DNA of 64,000 nucleotides from Teleogryllus oceanicus (lineage: Eukaryota; Arthropoda; Insecta; Orthoptera; Gryllidae), in the NCBI GenBank assembly GCA_964035755.1, contig CAXIVR010000008.1:28105087-28169086 (forward strand), in the 5' to 3' direction. Under the pieces are notes generated by a model. That model was not told the origin of the DNA and searched no databases. It saw only the letters and a program-made list of their open reading frames with translations. Of the stretch, positions 34,700 to 46,130 are shown piece by piece. The number at the start of each line of letters is the position of its first letter. Position 1 is the first letter of the stretch. The translations under genes and the position numbers were made by a program.

Positions 34700-35025
34700 C
34701 TACCTTGTCCGGCCGCCCACCTCGCTCCCCTCACTTGTCCCGCCGCCTACCTCGCGTTACCTCCTACCTTGTCTCGCCACCCACCTCGCGTCACTCCTAC
34801 TTTGTCCCGTCGTCTACTGATCCCCACTGTCCGGTCTACCGGTCCCCTACTTTGTCTCCCACCCACCTCGCGTCACCCTACTTTGTCCCGTCGTCTACCT
34901 CGAGTCACCCCCTACTTTGTCTCGCCACCCACCTCGCGTCACTCCTACTTTGTCCCGTCGTCTACCTCGAGTCACCCCCTACTTTGTCTCGCCACCCACC
35001 TCGCGTCACTTCTACTTTGCCCCCC
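34700..35025. repeat. 33/34-bp minisatellite in a 67-bp dimeric order
   Basis: Units containing cctcgcgtcactcctacttt with a gtcccgtcgtcta end alternate with units containing cctcgagtcaccccctactt with a gtctcgccaccca end. The alternation is regular from about 34865 to 35010 and rougher upstream. Frames across it are artefacts. Confidence 0.88.
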
Positions 35026-35240
35026 TCCTTTCCGCCCCCCACCGTCCCCCCCCTTCCCCAACCCCTGCCGCCCCTTCTCGCGTCCCCCCTCCCTCGTCCC
35101 GCCGGCGCTCCGCCCACCTCGCCTCTGGCAATGGGGCTGTCCCCACCGGAAGTCTCTTGTCACGTGGAGCGCCGAAAACACGAGGCAGGGCCAACGCGCG
35201 GCTCGCGGAGCGAAACCCCGTCGGCCGGCAAAGTGCGCCA
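35026..35240. other. C-rich to CpG-rich flank of the minisatellite
   Basis: A run of cccccc-rich sequence followed by GC-mixed DNA. No gene is recognised. Confidence 0.4.
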
Positions 35241-35399
35241 AATGTCTGCACACTGTAGTCGTTTACAAATGTTTGCTTTCTGTGAGGTCACTGTTTGTTG
35301 CCGTGCTTGAATGTCACCAACCGCGAATGCCTTTGTACACAGGGAATTGAAAACATCGTAAATTCGCGGTACTCGGCACACGCGCCGCTTTGTAAGTGT

Positions 35400-37060
35400 T
35401 CGCTAAAAAAATTATAATCTGTAAAAGGGTGCTTTTGACACGTGAACTCTGTGTGGAGCTGGCTGACAGTGAAACTGGTAGCTGCTTCGGCGCAGTTAAT
35501 AAGGCGGACCTTTGAAAAATCTGACAGAGAGAGAAAGAGAGAACGGGTGGGTTAAATGTAAAATATATTTCAAAAGCCTGCGCGCTTCATAAAATATAGA
35601 ATTGTTTACTGATTTATTTATCTATTTCCTACAGGAAACATAAAGAAAAAACATATACGTTGCGTTCCATCATTTATGTTCCAGCGTCGATGCTGATTGT
35701 TTTTTAGATGACCTTCCAAACTGGAATGCACTGTACAGTTATGCAAATAGAATGATCGTTTGGTAATTGTTGAAGACGTAAGCGATAGTTTAGTGCAAAA
35801 GTTTATAGCTGCGATCCTCAGTCCATAATGTTGGCGGTCACTTTGCGTTGGATTTAGTTCATTTCATTAGAAATTTATTCCGTTTTTCATCAGTACTTGT
35901 AAAGCAAATTATAAATACTATTACACTCAGTTTTAGTTCAATCCCGCCAATAGTCTTTATAATAAATGGTTATAAACAAACATGGGGACTAAAATCGAAA
36001 CGTTCGCATGTGTACTTTTCGCTATAGACTTACCACAGCTGACGAATTGGAAAATAAATATTTCTTCCATGACGGACACTGAGGTAACCAATAGAGTCTC
36101 AAACAACTCATAAATTATTATTTTTCGCTATTTTTAACATTAAGATCACACTATTTACGCGACTTATGACTGAAATAGTCTAATATTTATTTCGCTATCA
36201 AATCATTTTATTTAATAAAATTTGTTACATAATGTTCCAAAGTATATGAATAAAGTAAATGAAACACATTTTTCCTTCGATGTGTATCGGTGTATGACTG
36301 AGCATGAGTATTCATTTGTATTTAAAGATCATTGTTATATCATGCCGTTGAAGGAGAATTACGAAATATTTAGAAAAATAGCATATTCTTTGCTTTTATT
36401 TGCTTATCAGCAAAACAAAGTAATTGATTCCTTCCTTGTAAGAAAAGAAAGGGAGAGAAAACACATCTGAGGATATTTTCTCTTTTTATGACTAAGAAGT
36501 AAACAGTTACCATTATCTTTGCAACCACGCGGCTTTGTTGTTTGGAATCCATTTAATCTTGCTTTTTCGGTAATACACATCAATGAACATTGGTATGTGC
36601 GTTTTGTGTCGTTTCATTTGGTCGTTACGTACGCATGATTGTGTAGCCGTTAGAACTAATGTCATGCTATTAGAAATACAGATGGTCAAGGAAAGAACGA
36701 GAAAGCAGACTAGAAACAAGGAATGTCCGTCTAAAAGTTTCTGCTGTCATCAACCCAAACATTATCAGCTTATAACCCTCCCCATGTCCTTTCTTGTCGC
36801 TAGAAATGTACCGTCGGCTTTGGCTCCCGAAGGGGTAGGCGAAAGTCTGGGGAAAAAACGGTAATGATGACAGTTATTATCACAATCGCGGGTAAATGAA
36901 CCTCAGTTTCGTGTAGTGGCGTTTCTTTCTCGATGGAAGGGATAGCAGTTTCAGTGCGAGTGGGCTGACGCCTTCCACAGTTACAACCGTGTCAAGGGGC
37001 TGCGATTCGAGGCACTGCCGCCTGAATATTGTGCCACGTCTTATAACGCGTTGTTCGGCC
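35400..37060. other. AT-rich stretch, nothing recognised
   Basis: AT-rich with a short gagagagaaagagag run at 35526. Frames at 36222 and 36583 have no motifs I can identify. Confidence 0.45.
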
Positions 37061-37069
37061 GAAGTCACG

Positions 37070-37550
37070 TTCTTTCTTTCATTATACTGTTTCCCTTATT
37101 GCATCATATCTTTCTTCCATTATCTCTTCCTCCTCTCTCACTCCTCCACCCTTCTTCCCTTTTCCTTTCCCTCATTTCTTACATTCTCTCAATTTTTCTT
37201 TCTCTTCCCCCATACTTTTCTTTCTTTCTTTTTCATTTCCACCACTCCCTCCTCGCTCTTCACCGCCACGCCCTCTCCCACTCTCGTCTCCAATTCTCGA
37301 CTCCCCTCTCCTCTTCCACTCCTTCCGCCCCTTTGTTATTTTTTCGTCTCTTTTCCTTCAACTTCCCTCACTCACATTCTTTCAATGCTTTCCTTCCTAC
37401 CTCGCACCCTCCCTTCGTATCCCTCCTTCATCTCTCCCTCCCCGCCTCATACCACTCATCACTTCCACTCTCTTCCTCCCTCTCTTTTTCATCCTTCCTT
37501 ACTCCCTCTCTCTCCCTCTCATCCTTCCTCTCTCGCTCAGCCTCCCCAGC
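37070..37550. repeat. Pyrimidine-rich low-complexity tract
   Basis: About 480 bp of almost unbroken C/T (cttcc, tctttc, cctcc blocks) on the plus strand without a fixed period. The Ser/Phe/Leu/Pro frames are by-products. Confidence 0.8.
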
Positions 37551-37924
37551 ATTCGAGGGGAGCGAAGACCGATGCAACCCAACCGAGCGGAAGTCGTTTG
37601 GGAGTAGTTAGGAACATGTCGCCGAGATCTCATTACGCAGATCCAAGATCCCGAGCTCGGGGATCCCCCTTTTCCCCCGAGAGGGCCCGGGGAGCGCCGT
37701 ATCCTTTCACTTTTTGTGCGGACATAAAGCGAGGCAGAAAAAGAAACAACTCGCGCCGTTCTCGTTGTGTGCAAAAATATAAAAATGTCTCCTCTCCTCC
37801 CCCGCCGTACTGCGCGCTGGCCCGCCACGCCCACTCCCCCGAGCAGATTCCTGCCAGATAGCGGAGTCACAGCCGCGCCCCGCCACGCCCCGCCGGCGAA
37901 TCCTCGAAAGACCGGACGGAGGCG

Positions 37925-38445
37925 GACGAGGCGGCGGCGGAGGCGGGGACGTGAGGCGGGGACGTGAGGCGGGGACGTGAGGCGGGGACGTGAGGCGGGG
38001 ACGTGAGGCGGGGACGTGAGGCGGGGACGTGAGGCGGGGACGTGAGGCGGGGACGTGAGGCGGGGACGTGAGGCGGGGACGTGAGGCGGGGACGTGAGGC
38101 GGGGACGTGAGCGGGGACGGAGGGGACGTGGCGGGACGGAGGCGGGGACGGAGGCGGGGACGTGAGGCGGGACGGAGGCGGGACGGAGGGGGACGGAGGC
38201 GAGGGACGAGAGGCGGGGACGAGGCGGGGACGAGGGGGAGGAGGCGGACGAGGCGGGACGAGGCGGGACGGAGGCGGGACGGAGGCGGGACGAGAGGCGG
38301 GGACGAGGGGCGGGGACGAGGCGGGACGACGAGGCGGGGACGGAGGCGGGGACGAGAGGCGGGGACGGAGGCGGGGACGAGAGGCGGGGACGAGAGGCGG
38401 GGACGAGAGGCGGGGACGGAGGAGGCGGGGACGAGAGGCGGGGTT
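37925..38445. repeat. 13-bp minisatellite GTGAGGCGGGGAC and variants
   Basis: About 14 near-perfect copies of gtgaggcggggac (37950-38110) are followed by degenerate gaggcggggacgag and gacggaggcgggac units to 38445. The plus strand is strongly G-rich. It stops exactly where the foldback element begins. Confidence 0.95.
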
Positions 38446-38748
38446 CCTTTGATGTGTACAAAAGACCACATCGGTGGATAGGGCGAGCACCGAATGATCG
38501 TCACTGGCAAATAGCAAGCAATTCATCCGCATTATTTAGGAATTGGCGAGCGGTTGGTCTATTCTCGCCGAATAACGAATGTGTGGAAACGCCTTAAGGC
38601 GGCTCCACTTATTCGTTATTCGGCGAACACCGAGCAACCGCTCACCCAATCCCGAGTACTGTGGATGAGTTGCTTGCTATTTGCCGAATTACGAACATTC
38701 GGGGTTCGCCCTACCCACCGCGTGTCGGTCTTTTGGACACATCAAAGG
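38446..38748. mobile_element. Long inverted repeat / foldback element, arms about 150 bp
   Basis: cctttgatgtgt (38446-38457) pairs with acacatcaaagg (38737-38748). The arms match along their whole length with substitutions and small gaps. Examples are caaatagcaagcaa on the left against ttgcttgctatttg on the right, and cgccgaataacgaat against attcgttattcgg. The two arms meet at gccttaaggc (38591-38600). A third, direct-orientation partial copy lies at about 38770-38850, and a further fragment lies at 39300-39350. There is no coding capacity. Confidence 0.88.
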
Positions 38749-38898
38749 GAGCGAACATTCGCCGAACCGTCAGCTGCTCGGGATTGGGCGAGCTAGCTCG
38801 CTGCTCGGCAATGCCGATGTGTGGAGCCACCTTTAAGGCGAAGCTCCCGAACTTGGTTGAGTACTCGGCAAATGCTCGCTTCCGTCGAGAGAGCGATG

Positions 38899-39278
38899 TG
38901 TAGCGTCCGCCGCTGAAACGCACGCGGCAGCATGGTGCACAGCGGGTATCGTGACACTTTCAGAGTGGACACGTGCAGAATGCACCACAATGGGCAGGAA
39001 CCGGCGGGTGGCGACGCAGCCTCAGCGAGGCTATAAAGCGGGCCGCTCTGAAAAGGGAGCTTTTGTTCCTCGAACTTTGTCGCAAGACCATCGCGAGACG
39101 CCAGTGTGCGTAGGAGGCCGCAAGCCTGCGGGTATGAGCTCCAGGCTCATGTTAACAGTACATCAGCAGATGCTAACGGGGAGCAAATGCTCCTGTAGTA
39201 AATGGTAGGGCAGTTACGTGTATATATGTAAATAAACTTGTATATACCAAAGCCATCTTGTCTGTGATTTGTTCAACA
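38899..39278 (+). mobile_element. Probable solo LTR (about 380 bp)
   Basis: It starts tgtagcgtccgcc and ends ttcaaca, a TG...CA pattern. Inside it has a TATA box ctataaag (39031-39038) and a poly(A) signal aataaa (39231-39236) about 42 bp before the end, the normal U3-R-U5 order. The flanks gatg (38895-38898) and catg (39279-39282) differ by one base and could be a 4-bp duplication. No primer-binding site, polypurine tract or internal region is seen, so it is probably left by LTR-LTR recombination. It sits within sequence related to the foldback family. Confidence 0.6.
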
Positions 39279-39359
39279 CATGACGTCACAGAAGACTGGC
39301 GCGCTGCACTTAACGTTTGGCGTTCGGCAAATAGCAATCAACTCCTCCCCATTTCTCTG

Positions 39360-40217
39360 GATTCGACCAACACTTCATTATTTAACTCTTCCACTTATAG
39401 GATTGTTTTTCGTCGAAGCTACCCCATTAGTCTGGTTCACTATTACACGGATGTACCTGTTAACGGATTTAGTTCCACGCGTGTTTGGGGAGACTGAATG
39501 GGAAATTCGCCAACTGATGCAGAATACCCCAAAGGTCAAATGGTTAAATCATGAGGCGATGGCATAATTATCCGTCTGGGTCATTATTTCTGTACAGTGA
39601 GTGTAGACTCTCATAGGGCGAGAATTATTATCAATGTTTTATTTTGTCAGTCCCCTGCGAGTACTTTCCAGCAAATGTTATCAATCTATACGCTTTTTTT
39701 GCCATTTGAAAATAATGGCCGTAGCCGGAAATGCATCCAAAATATTGGAAGGACCACTGAGTTAAACACTGCATTACAAGGGTGACCTTCGTCGAAGATG
39801 AATTCCCGAGTACAAACAAAACCGATTTGAGGATTGAATTATAAATGATTGACCGACAGTGCTATTGTTTAATGCAATTAGGTGCTGAATGGCAAACCTT
39901 GCTTTGCATTTGTTCACGGCGTGTAATAGTAAGCAAAACTAGATACAGTTTGCAAAAACTTGCAATTAGCGAAGTGATTTTTATGTTGAAGTACCGAAAA
40001 ACTCGTTAGTCGAAATAATAATTAATGAATCTGTCGAGCAAAACAAGTGTTTCGCCAGGAGTGAAATATTTGTCACACGAGAGCACTGTGAGATGTGAGC
40101 AGTTTTCAGGAGCGTTATTTTATTGGATTTTGTCATGCTTGCGATTATTGCTTTTACAGGAAACTTTCTCAGGACTAATACAAAATAAAATAAAATAGGC
40201 ACAAGCTTTTCTGCAAG
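39360..40217. other. AT-rich stretch, nothing recognised
   Basis: Mostly AT-rich. The 95-residue frame at 39280-39567 has no domain I recognise. Confidence 0.45.
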
Positions 40218-40807
40218 TTGAGCGGTGCGACCGGGAGCGGTTGCTTAGTGCATCAGCTGATGTCACTGCAGCGCCTGTGACCGGGAGGTCCTAGGTTCGA
40301 GTCCTGACGGTGGCAAGATTTTCTACACTAGCTTTCCAGCTATGTGGAATTCAGTCGCTGTCTGGAGGAGAATTCTATCGGCCGGCTGCTCTGATCGGTA
40401 ATTTTCCGTGGTTTCTCCGAACAACAGCAGGCGAATGCCGGAGCAGTACCCTACCAAACGGGCCACGGACCGCGCGTGATCTGCCCTTCCCCTTCCTTGT
40501 CCTATCCTTTCCACTTACACACACATACTTACACTAACATGCACTACACTACCACATATTCCGGTAGACCGCTCGGGGGCTTAGAGCTTGTCTCGGCTGG
40601 GGCAGTGCCCCGCTGGTGGGAGAGTTCTGGTTAGGGGGAAACCCCGCTAGCCGACAGTAGGTCGGCGCCGGATCTCGCCATCCAGCTGGAGAAGACCACC
40701 GCCATCTCCAAAAAAACAAACATACACTACACTAACGGGACTAATGACCAAAGCAGTTGACGTGCCCGGAAACACGAAAAAATCAATCAATCAATTGAGC
40801 GGTGCGA
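40218..40807 (+). mobile_element. SINE-A copy 10, full length with perfect 13-bp TSD (reference copy)
   Basis: The element spans 40231-40794 (564 bp). ttgagcggtgcga at 40218-40230 is repeated exactly at 40795-40807, so both ends are defined. The head starts ccgggagcgg, the A-box-like ttgcttagtgcatc is at 40241, and the B box ggttcgagtcc is at 40294-40304. The body contains a C/T-rich segment (ccttccccttccttgtcc), a cacttacac segment and a GC-rich 3' half. It ends in a cacgaaaa link and an aatc tail. The perfect duplication suggests that this is one of the youngest copies. Confidence 0.97.
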
Positions 40808-40819
40808 TAATCAATCAAT

Positions 40820-41320
40820 ATAATGTGATTAAAGTGAATACAACACGTTGTCTACAGTTTACCTAAAATCGCCAGTTGGGTGGGTACATGAATGATCTTA
40901 GAACTGTCAACCATTATGATGATACTGATAATTTTGTTAAATTTCTTTTACGGAGTTAATTGAATCACCTGAGTTCTGATTCGATAACCATAACCATGAG
41001 TGCCAAGAAGACAAGAAGCGGCTTCTGGTGTTAACTTACGACATTAACTATATCTTCGCTTGTAGACAGTAAATTAGTTATGAATTGCTATTTAAAAGAT
41101 GAGAAAAAGCACATACCACATGTTCAGAGAAGAATTCACCCTTCGATCGTGGAGGCGAGATAGAGTGCTATAGCTATGTACTTAGTTCGGCAAGTTTGTT
41201 ATTTTTTAAATGAAAACTAATAGTATTGTTCTTTTTGACATTGTTGCTATAAATCACATCTAGTGTTCGTAACTAATTAATTAATTGAGTTTACGCTTAT
41301 TCTGAACTGTCATTTAACCG
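40820..41320. other. AT-rich stretch, nothing recognised
   Basis: Unique AT-rich DNA. Confidence 0.4.
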
Positions 41321-41324
41321 ATTC

Positions 41325-42085
41325 ACATCGGGTCAGGTGAATCGGTTGTTCAAATTATTGTAGTTCGGAGAACCGGTTGTTAACATTTTTGATACGCAGA
41401 ACCAGTTGAAATTTCTCACAATCAAGTTGTTAAAATTATTGTAGCACTGAGTAACATATTTCTGATCGGGACGGTCTCTCTTGATTTGATCATGCTGAAT
41501 AGCGCGTGACTAATTTTGTGAAATCTTGGCTCCGTTTTGGATACCAAACGGCTGCTGGCACACGTCAGGAAGAAACGTACAGACCATTCACAAAATCAAC
41601 CAATTTTTTGATCACTTTTGTGATCTTCATGCTCAAGTTCTTAAATTACTGAATCCAAAAATCTGTAACAGCATGTTATATTAAAAATTTTCTGTTACTT
41701 CATTTAATGAAACATTTATTCTATTGAAATAAAAACTAGTGGTGGTAAAATGGTAATGGTTTATCCGCTAGTGTTGTTTATAGACGGACGGATAGGCAGA
41801 TAGGCAGTCTGACAGACGGGGACAGACGTTTTGCCGTCATACAATCTTTCGGTATGAAGGACCCAAAATGCATATTCTGGCTACGCCACGTGTTAGAGGA
41901 TATTTTTTCTTAATTTAGCAACTGGATTTAATTGCTTCTAGGGCCCTTCATAACAGTGTTTTTGCGGAAATTTACCTTTGTTTTGCGCAACATTATACGT
42001 AACTTTCTGACTACTCCGATGCAAGATACTAAAACAAAGAAATTATTGAAGAGAACCGATTGTTAAAAAATAGAATGTCAGCACG
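41325..42085. mobile_element. Possible hAT-like remnant with repeated AACCGGTTGTTAA motifs
   Basis: gaatcggttgttcaaattat, gagaaccggttgttaac, cagaaccagttg and caagttgttaaaattattg follow each other at 41338-41450, and gaaccgattgttaaaaa recurs at 42053. Short subterminal repeats of this kind occur in insect hAT elements, but I could not identify matching ends or an 8-bp duplication. Confidence 0.3.
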
Positions 42086-42179
42086 GCCCGTTTTCATTGC
42101 TAGTCACCAACCTCCTTATTCATGTTTTTTTCTACCTTAATATTTTATCTCATCTTCTCGCACCCTGTCCATCTATCTT

Positions 42180-42640
42180 GCTCGGCTGCCTCCAGCGGCC
42201 CCGCCCCAGTCCGTCGGCGCTTCGCGGAGAGTAAAGCGCCCGCAACAAGTCGCAGGCGAACGGAAGTTGCGCGCGTCCTCCCCCCCCCACCATTCCTGTC
42301 GGTCGTCTGCGGCATCCCGCCCCTCCAGTCCCCTCCCCTCCCCCCACCCACGCAGCGCCAGCCTTCGGCGCTCCAACTTGTCGTCGCAGGTGTTAACAAG
42401 TGACGGGCGAGTGGGCGGACGTGACCTCATCAGACGGTCGCTCGCCGGCCTCGTGCGGTCTGTAGGCGGCCGGCGGCGCGGTGGGTCGGTCGGTCGGTGG
42501 GTCGGTCGCGAGCGACGACGGACGCGTCCCGCCCGCCGGTGCACGCGTCGGCACGAGACGGGCACGATCGGTGGGCGGTAACGTAATCGCTCCCTCGCGC
42601 ATTCCCAAGTGTCGCCGCGTGCTGCCTTTAACCTCGTCGT
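42180..42640. other. GC/CpG-rich island with GGTC repeats
   Basis: It begins C-rich and passes to CpG-rich DNA with gggtcggtcggtcggtgggt (42483-42502). No coding unit can be supported. It adjoins the next SINE. Confidence 0.45.
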
Positions 42641-42644
42641 TACC

Positions 42645-43165
42645 GCCTCTGACACGGAGGTCCTAGAGTACGAATCTCGACGGCGGCAGGATTTTCGACA
42701 TGAGCTAGGCAGATCGAATTCAGCCGCTGTCTGGAGGAGAGTTCTAGCGGCCAGCTGCTCTGTTCGGTCGTTTTTCGTGGTTTCTCCGATCAACACCAGG
42801 CGAATGCCGGAGCAGTACCCTAACAAACGGGTCACGGACCACGCGCGATCTTTTCTTCTCTTCCTTGTCCTATCTCACCCCTTACTTACACGCAATAACA
42901 TTCAACGCACTGCACTACCACTCATGTCCGGAGATCAGTCGGAGCTTACAGCCTTTCCCGGGTAGAGCAGTCCCACGCAGGTGGGAGATACCTGGTTGGG
43001 GAAACTTCCGTAAGACGATGTGTAGGTCTGTGCCAGATCTCGCCATCCAGAGAGGAATATAACCGCCACCTCCCGAGGACAAAACAGAAACTACACTTAC
43101 GGGACAAATTATCTTAGACGTTGACGCACCCGGAATCACTAGTCAATCAATCCAATCAATCAATT
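42645..43165 (+). mobile_element. SINE-A copy 11, head-truncated
   Basis: It begins at gcctctgacacggaggtcc, without the A-box end. The B-box region is altered (gagtacgaatctcg). The body includes cgaatgccggagcagtaccc and cggacca. It ends acgcacccggaatcactagt with an AATC tail. It shares acgcacccggaatcacta with copy 16, suggesting a subfamily. Confidence 0.88.
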
Positions 43166-45577
43166 AACACCTTCGTGATTGCATACCATTCTTACTTTCT
43201 GATATTCTACAATGTTTTATGTAGAATATATTGAATAGATTTTATGAGAATATTATATATAGTAGTAGGTTTTATGTAGAATATTTGAAGAGAAATGCCA
43301 ATTTTTCGGAGAAACTGATTTGTAGTATATACTTATAAATGGATTTTTCTGACTCCTATATAGTAAAATTACTTTCTCAAATAAGCATTGTAGTCAAATC
43401 ACAGGGCTTTTTTTGGAAGGGGGAGGTGTCATTAATACCGAGAAAATAACTTTTTCTGCAAAATGTCTGTTCGCTGGTCACTCTTCCGTTTGTCCCTCCA
43501 CCCATCCGTTTGGGAACAACCGCACAGATTTCCACCATAATTAATATTCCTCAAGTGATCTGACTGACTTGAGAGCCGGATTTCGAATCACAGCCTGACT
43601 AAATATTTAGTTTGTATGTTTTTTCTTTAAACTTTCTGTTAGAAGAGATAGCAGTATGATGTGAATTCAGTGGCAAACAGTCACTTATGTTTGAACTTTT
43701 GAACTTTGAAAAGAAAATCCATTTTTTTTATTCTGGCACTTAATTTTTAACGGAGTTTTGCAAGTGATGGCGCAAATGTTAGTGGATTAGAAATTCAAAT
43801 ATTATAATATTACTTACGTTATCAATAATACGAGAAAGTATGTGCACAAAGAAGTAGCTTCACTAGTTTGATTTGGTGAAATTTTGCTAGAGAGATCATC
43901 GAATACTTTTAAATGGACAATCGAAGAACTTTAAAGTTTATTCAGCTGAAGACTTAGGGAAAAAGATAGAAACCAAATGGTTTCACACGTACTACCATTC
44001 TTGCAATCTTCGTGGCAGAAGGTGATGCACATGTCTTTTGAATTCTTCACACCAAACTTGTTGCTTTAAATGAGAACAACCTTATGGAAAAACCTTAGTG
44101 TATGACAGTAAGAAAGTTTACCGTGAAAGTTCGGTATATTCTAGGTGAGACCTGACCTTCCCTATCCCCCCTGAAAAGCCACCCCTAGTGCTACACCTCT
44201 GAGAGGGGTTGGAAGCTTATATCCCGTGTAACACATACGTGGTTTCATCTTCAAAATGGTTCAACGTAGGAAAAGGTATCTTAATAATCCTGATATTTAT
44301 TCACAATTTCATAGTTGCTGGGAAATCAATTTATTTTGTTTGCCAATACCCTTTTAGAGGTGTCGTCACCAAGTTGTACTATTAAATATCGTTGTCGTTC
44401 TTAAAGATAATACAATGTTTCATTTGCGATTCAAGACTATTCACAGTAATTTCCTAATGCCGTCTATGGGAACCTTGTGTCCTGATTAGTAACATTAATT
44501 TCATACTTATAAATGGGGGTTATCATTTCAAGCCTGTTCTGTCAAAAATAATTGATAAATACTTGAAATATACTTTGAAATACTTTTCATTAATTATTGA
44601 AGTATTTACAGAACCCATTTTATGAGCAAACTTGTTATTCATTGTATCAACCACTGCTCTTAACGAAAACGTTTTATGTTCTCTGAATTTTACTATTGAA
44701 TTATCATTAAATAATTCAATTTGTAAGCCTGAAGGAAATAATTAATCATACTCAATCAAGAATATCCTCTGAACTGCGATATTTTAAAATAGTTGTTTTC
44801 TTCTTTAGTAAAAAGTAGGTAAATCGAGTAAGTTTGAAAGCAGTGACAGATATCTCTCCGACATTTTCTAGGCATGAAAAATATATCAGAAGACATGAAA
44901 CTGCAATTTCCTGTCAAAACAAAACTTCCAGGAAGTGACGCTTATGAATCGGTTGCCTCCGGAAATTTATTGAACAGTCGTTAGAGTAATAAGTTTTGAA
45001 ATACGTAATATATTCCACCTCTGAGCTAACTTCCGGAATATTTCAACCATGTATTTTACCACAGTTTAAAGTGTTAACACATTGCAATATACATACACTA
45101 TATACTTGTGTTAAATGTATTTGGCACATTTCATAGTATTCATTTTAGAAGTAGTTTTGTTTTCTTGCAGTAAGTCGTATTTTTGAGATCATGTCATAAT
45201 TGACCTATATGTCCCAAACAAACACAAAACATTTGCATTTCAAATCAACTTTTCAAATGAATAAACATTTTCACTCGGAATCAGTGCTATCTTGGGTTTC
45301 CTCGAATATTCTGTAGAGGAAAAATATTGGGTTCAGTCAGGGTTGATATTTTGATAGTAAAATGCGTTTTGAGGTTTCCGCGACGAAAAAAATGTATTTT
45401 ACCTTTATGTATATGTGAATAGATGTGTGTGTAACACATACCTTGCGTTGAGTCAAAGCTTATGAGCTCTAACACGTCAGGAGTAGGATCCGCTAGTGCT
45501 GTTCTAATCTTCCCCTCCTGCGCCGATCTTTAAGATTGGAGCAAGTGAGCAATTGACCGTACAATATCCTATTTCAA
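43166..45577. other. Long AT-rich stretch, nothing recognised
   Basis: There is a local direct repeat near 43215-43280 (ttttatgtagaatat twice). A good-looking acceptor (gttttcttgcag at 45158-45169) has no donor downstream. No transposon ends and no coding motifs were found. Confidence 0.45.
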
Positions 45578-46125
45578 ACCGGGAGCGGTAGCTCAGTATA
45601 TCAACTGATGTCACTGCAGCGCCTCTGACCGGGAGGTTCTAGGATCGAGTCCTGACGGCGACAGGATTTTCGACACTAGCTTTTCAGCTAGGTCGAATTC
45701 AGTCGCTGTCTGAAGGAGAATTCTAGCGGCCGGCTGCTCTGATCGGTAGTTTTTCGTGGTTTCTCCGATCAACAGCAGGCGAATGCCGGAGCAGTACCCT
45801 ACCAAACGGGCGACCAGTCCTTCCTCTTCCTTGTCCTATCCTCTCCCCTTACACACACACTTACACTAACATGCAATACACTACCACATATTCCGGGAGA
45901 CTGGTTGGGAGCTTAGAGCTTGTCCCGGCTGAGGCGGTGCCCTGCTGGTGGGAGAGTCCTGGTGGGGACACCCCGCTAGCCGACGATAGGTCGGCGCCGG
46001 ATCTCACCATCCAGCGGGGGAAGATCGCCGCCATCTCCCGAGAAAAAGAACATGCAGCACACTAACGGGACTAATAACCAAAGCAGTTGACGCGGCGGAA
46101 ACACGAAAAAATCAATCAATCAATT
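45578..46125 (+). mobile_element. SINE-A copy 12, near full length
   Basis: It has a complete head (accgggagcggtagctcagt), a near-intact B box (ggatcgagtcc), a full body and a cacgaaaaaatcaatcaatc tail. A small deletion removes part of the ccacggaccgcgcg segment. No clear target-site duplication is visible. Confidence 0.93.
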
Positions 46126-46130
46126 AAACA

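Noticed and set aside
37499..38532. Minus-strand frames of 220-320 residues (RLTSPPHVPAS repeats)
   Set aside because: Translation of the 13-bp minisatellite; 39 bp gives an apparent 13-residue peptide repeat.
45150..45230. Strong acceptor-like gttttcttgcag
   Set aside because: It is followed by taagtcg, not GTRAGT, and no donor lies within a plausible exon length, so it does not meet the recursive-site or exon criteria.
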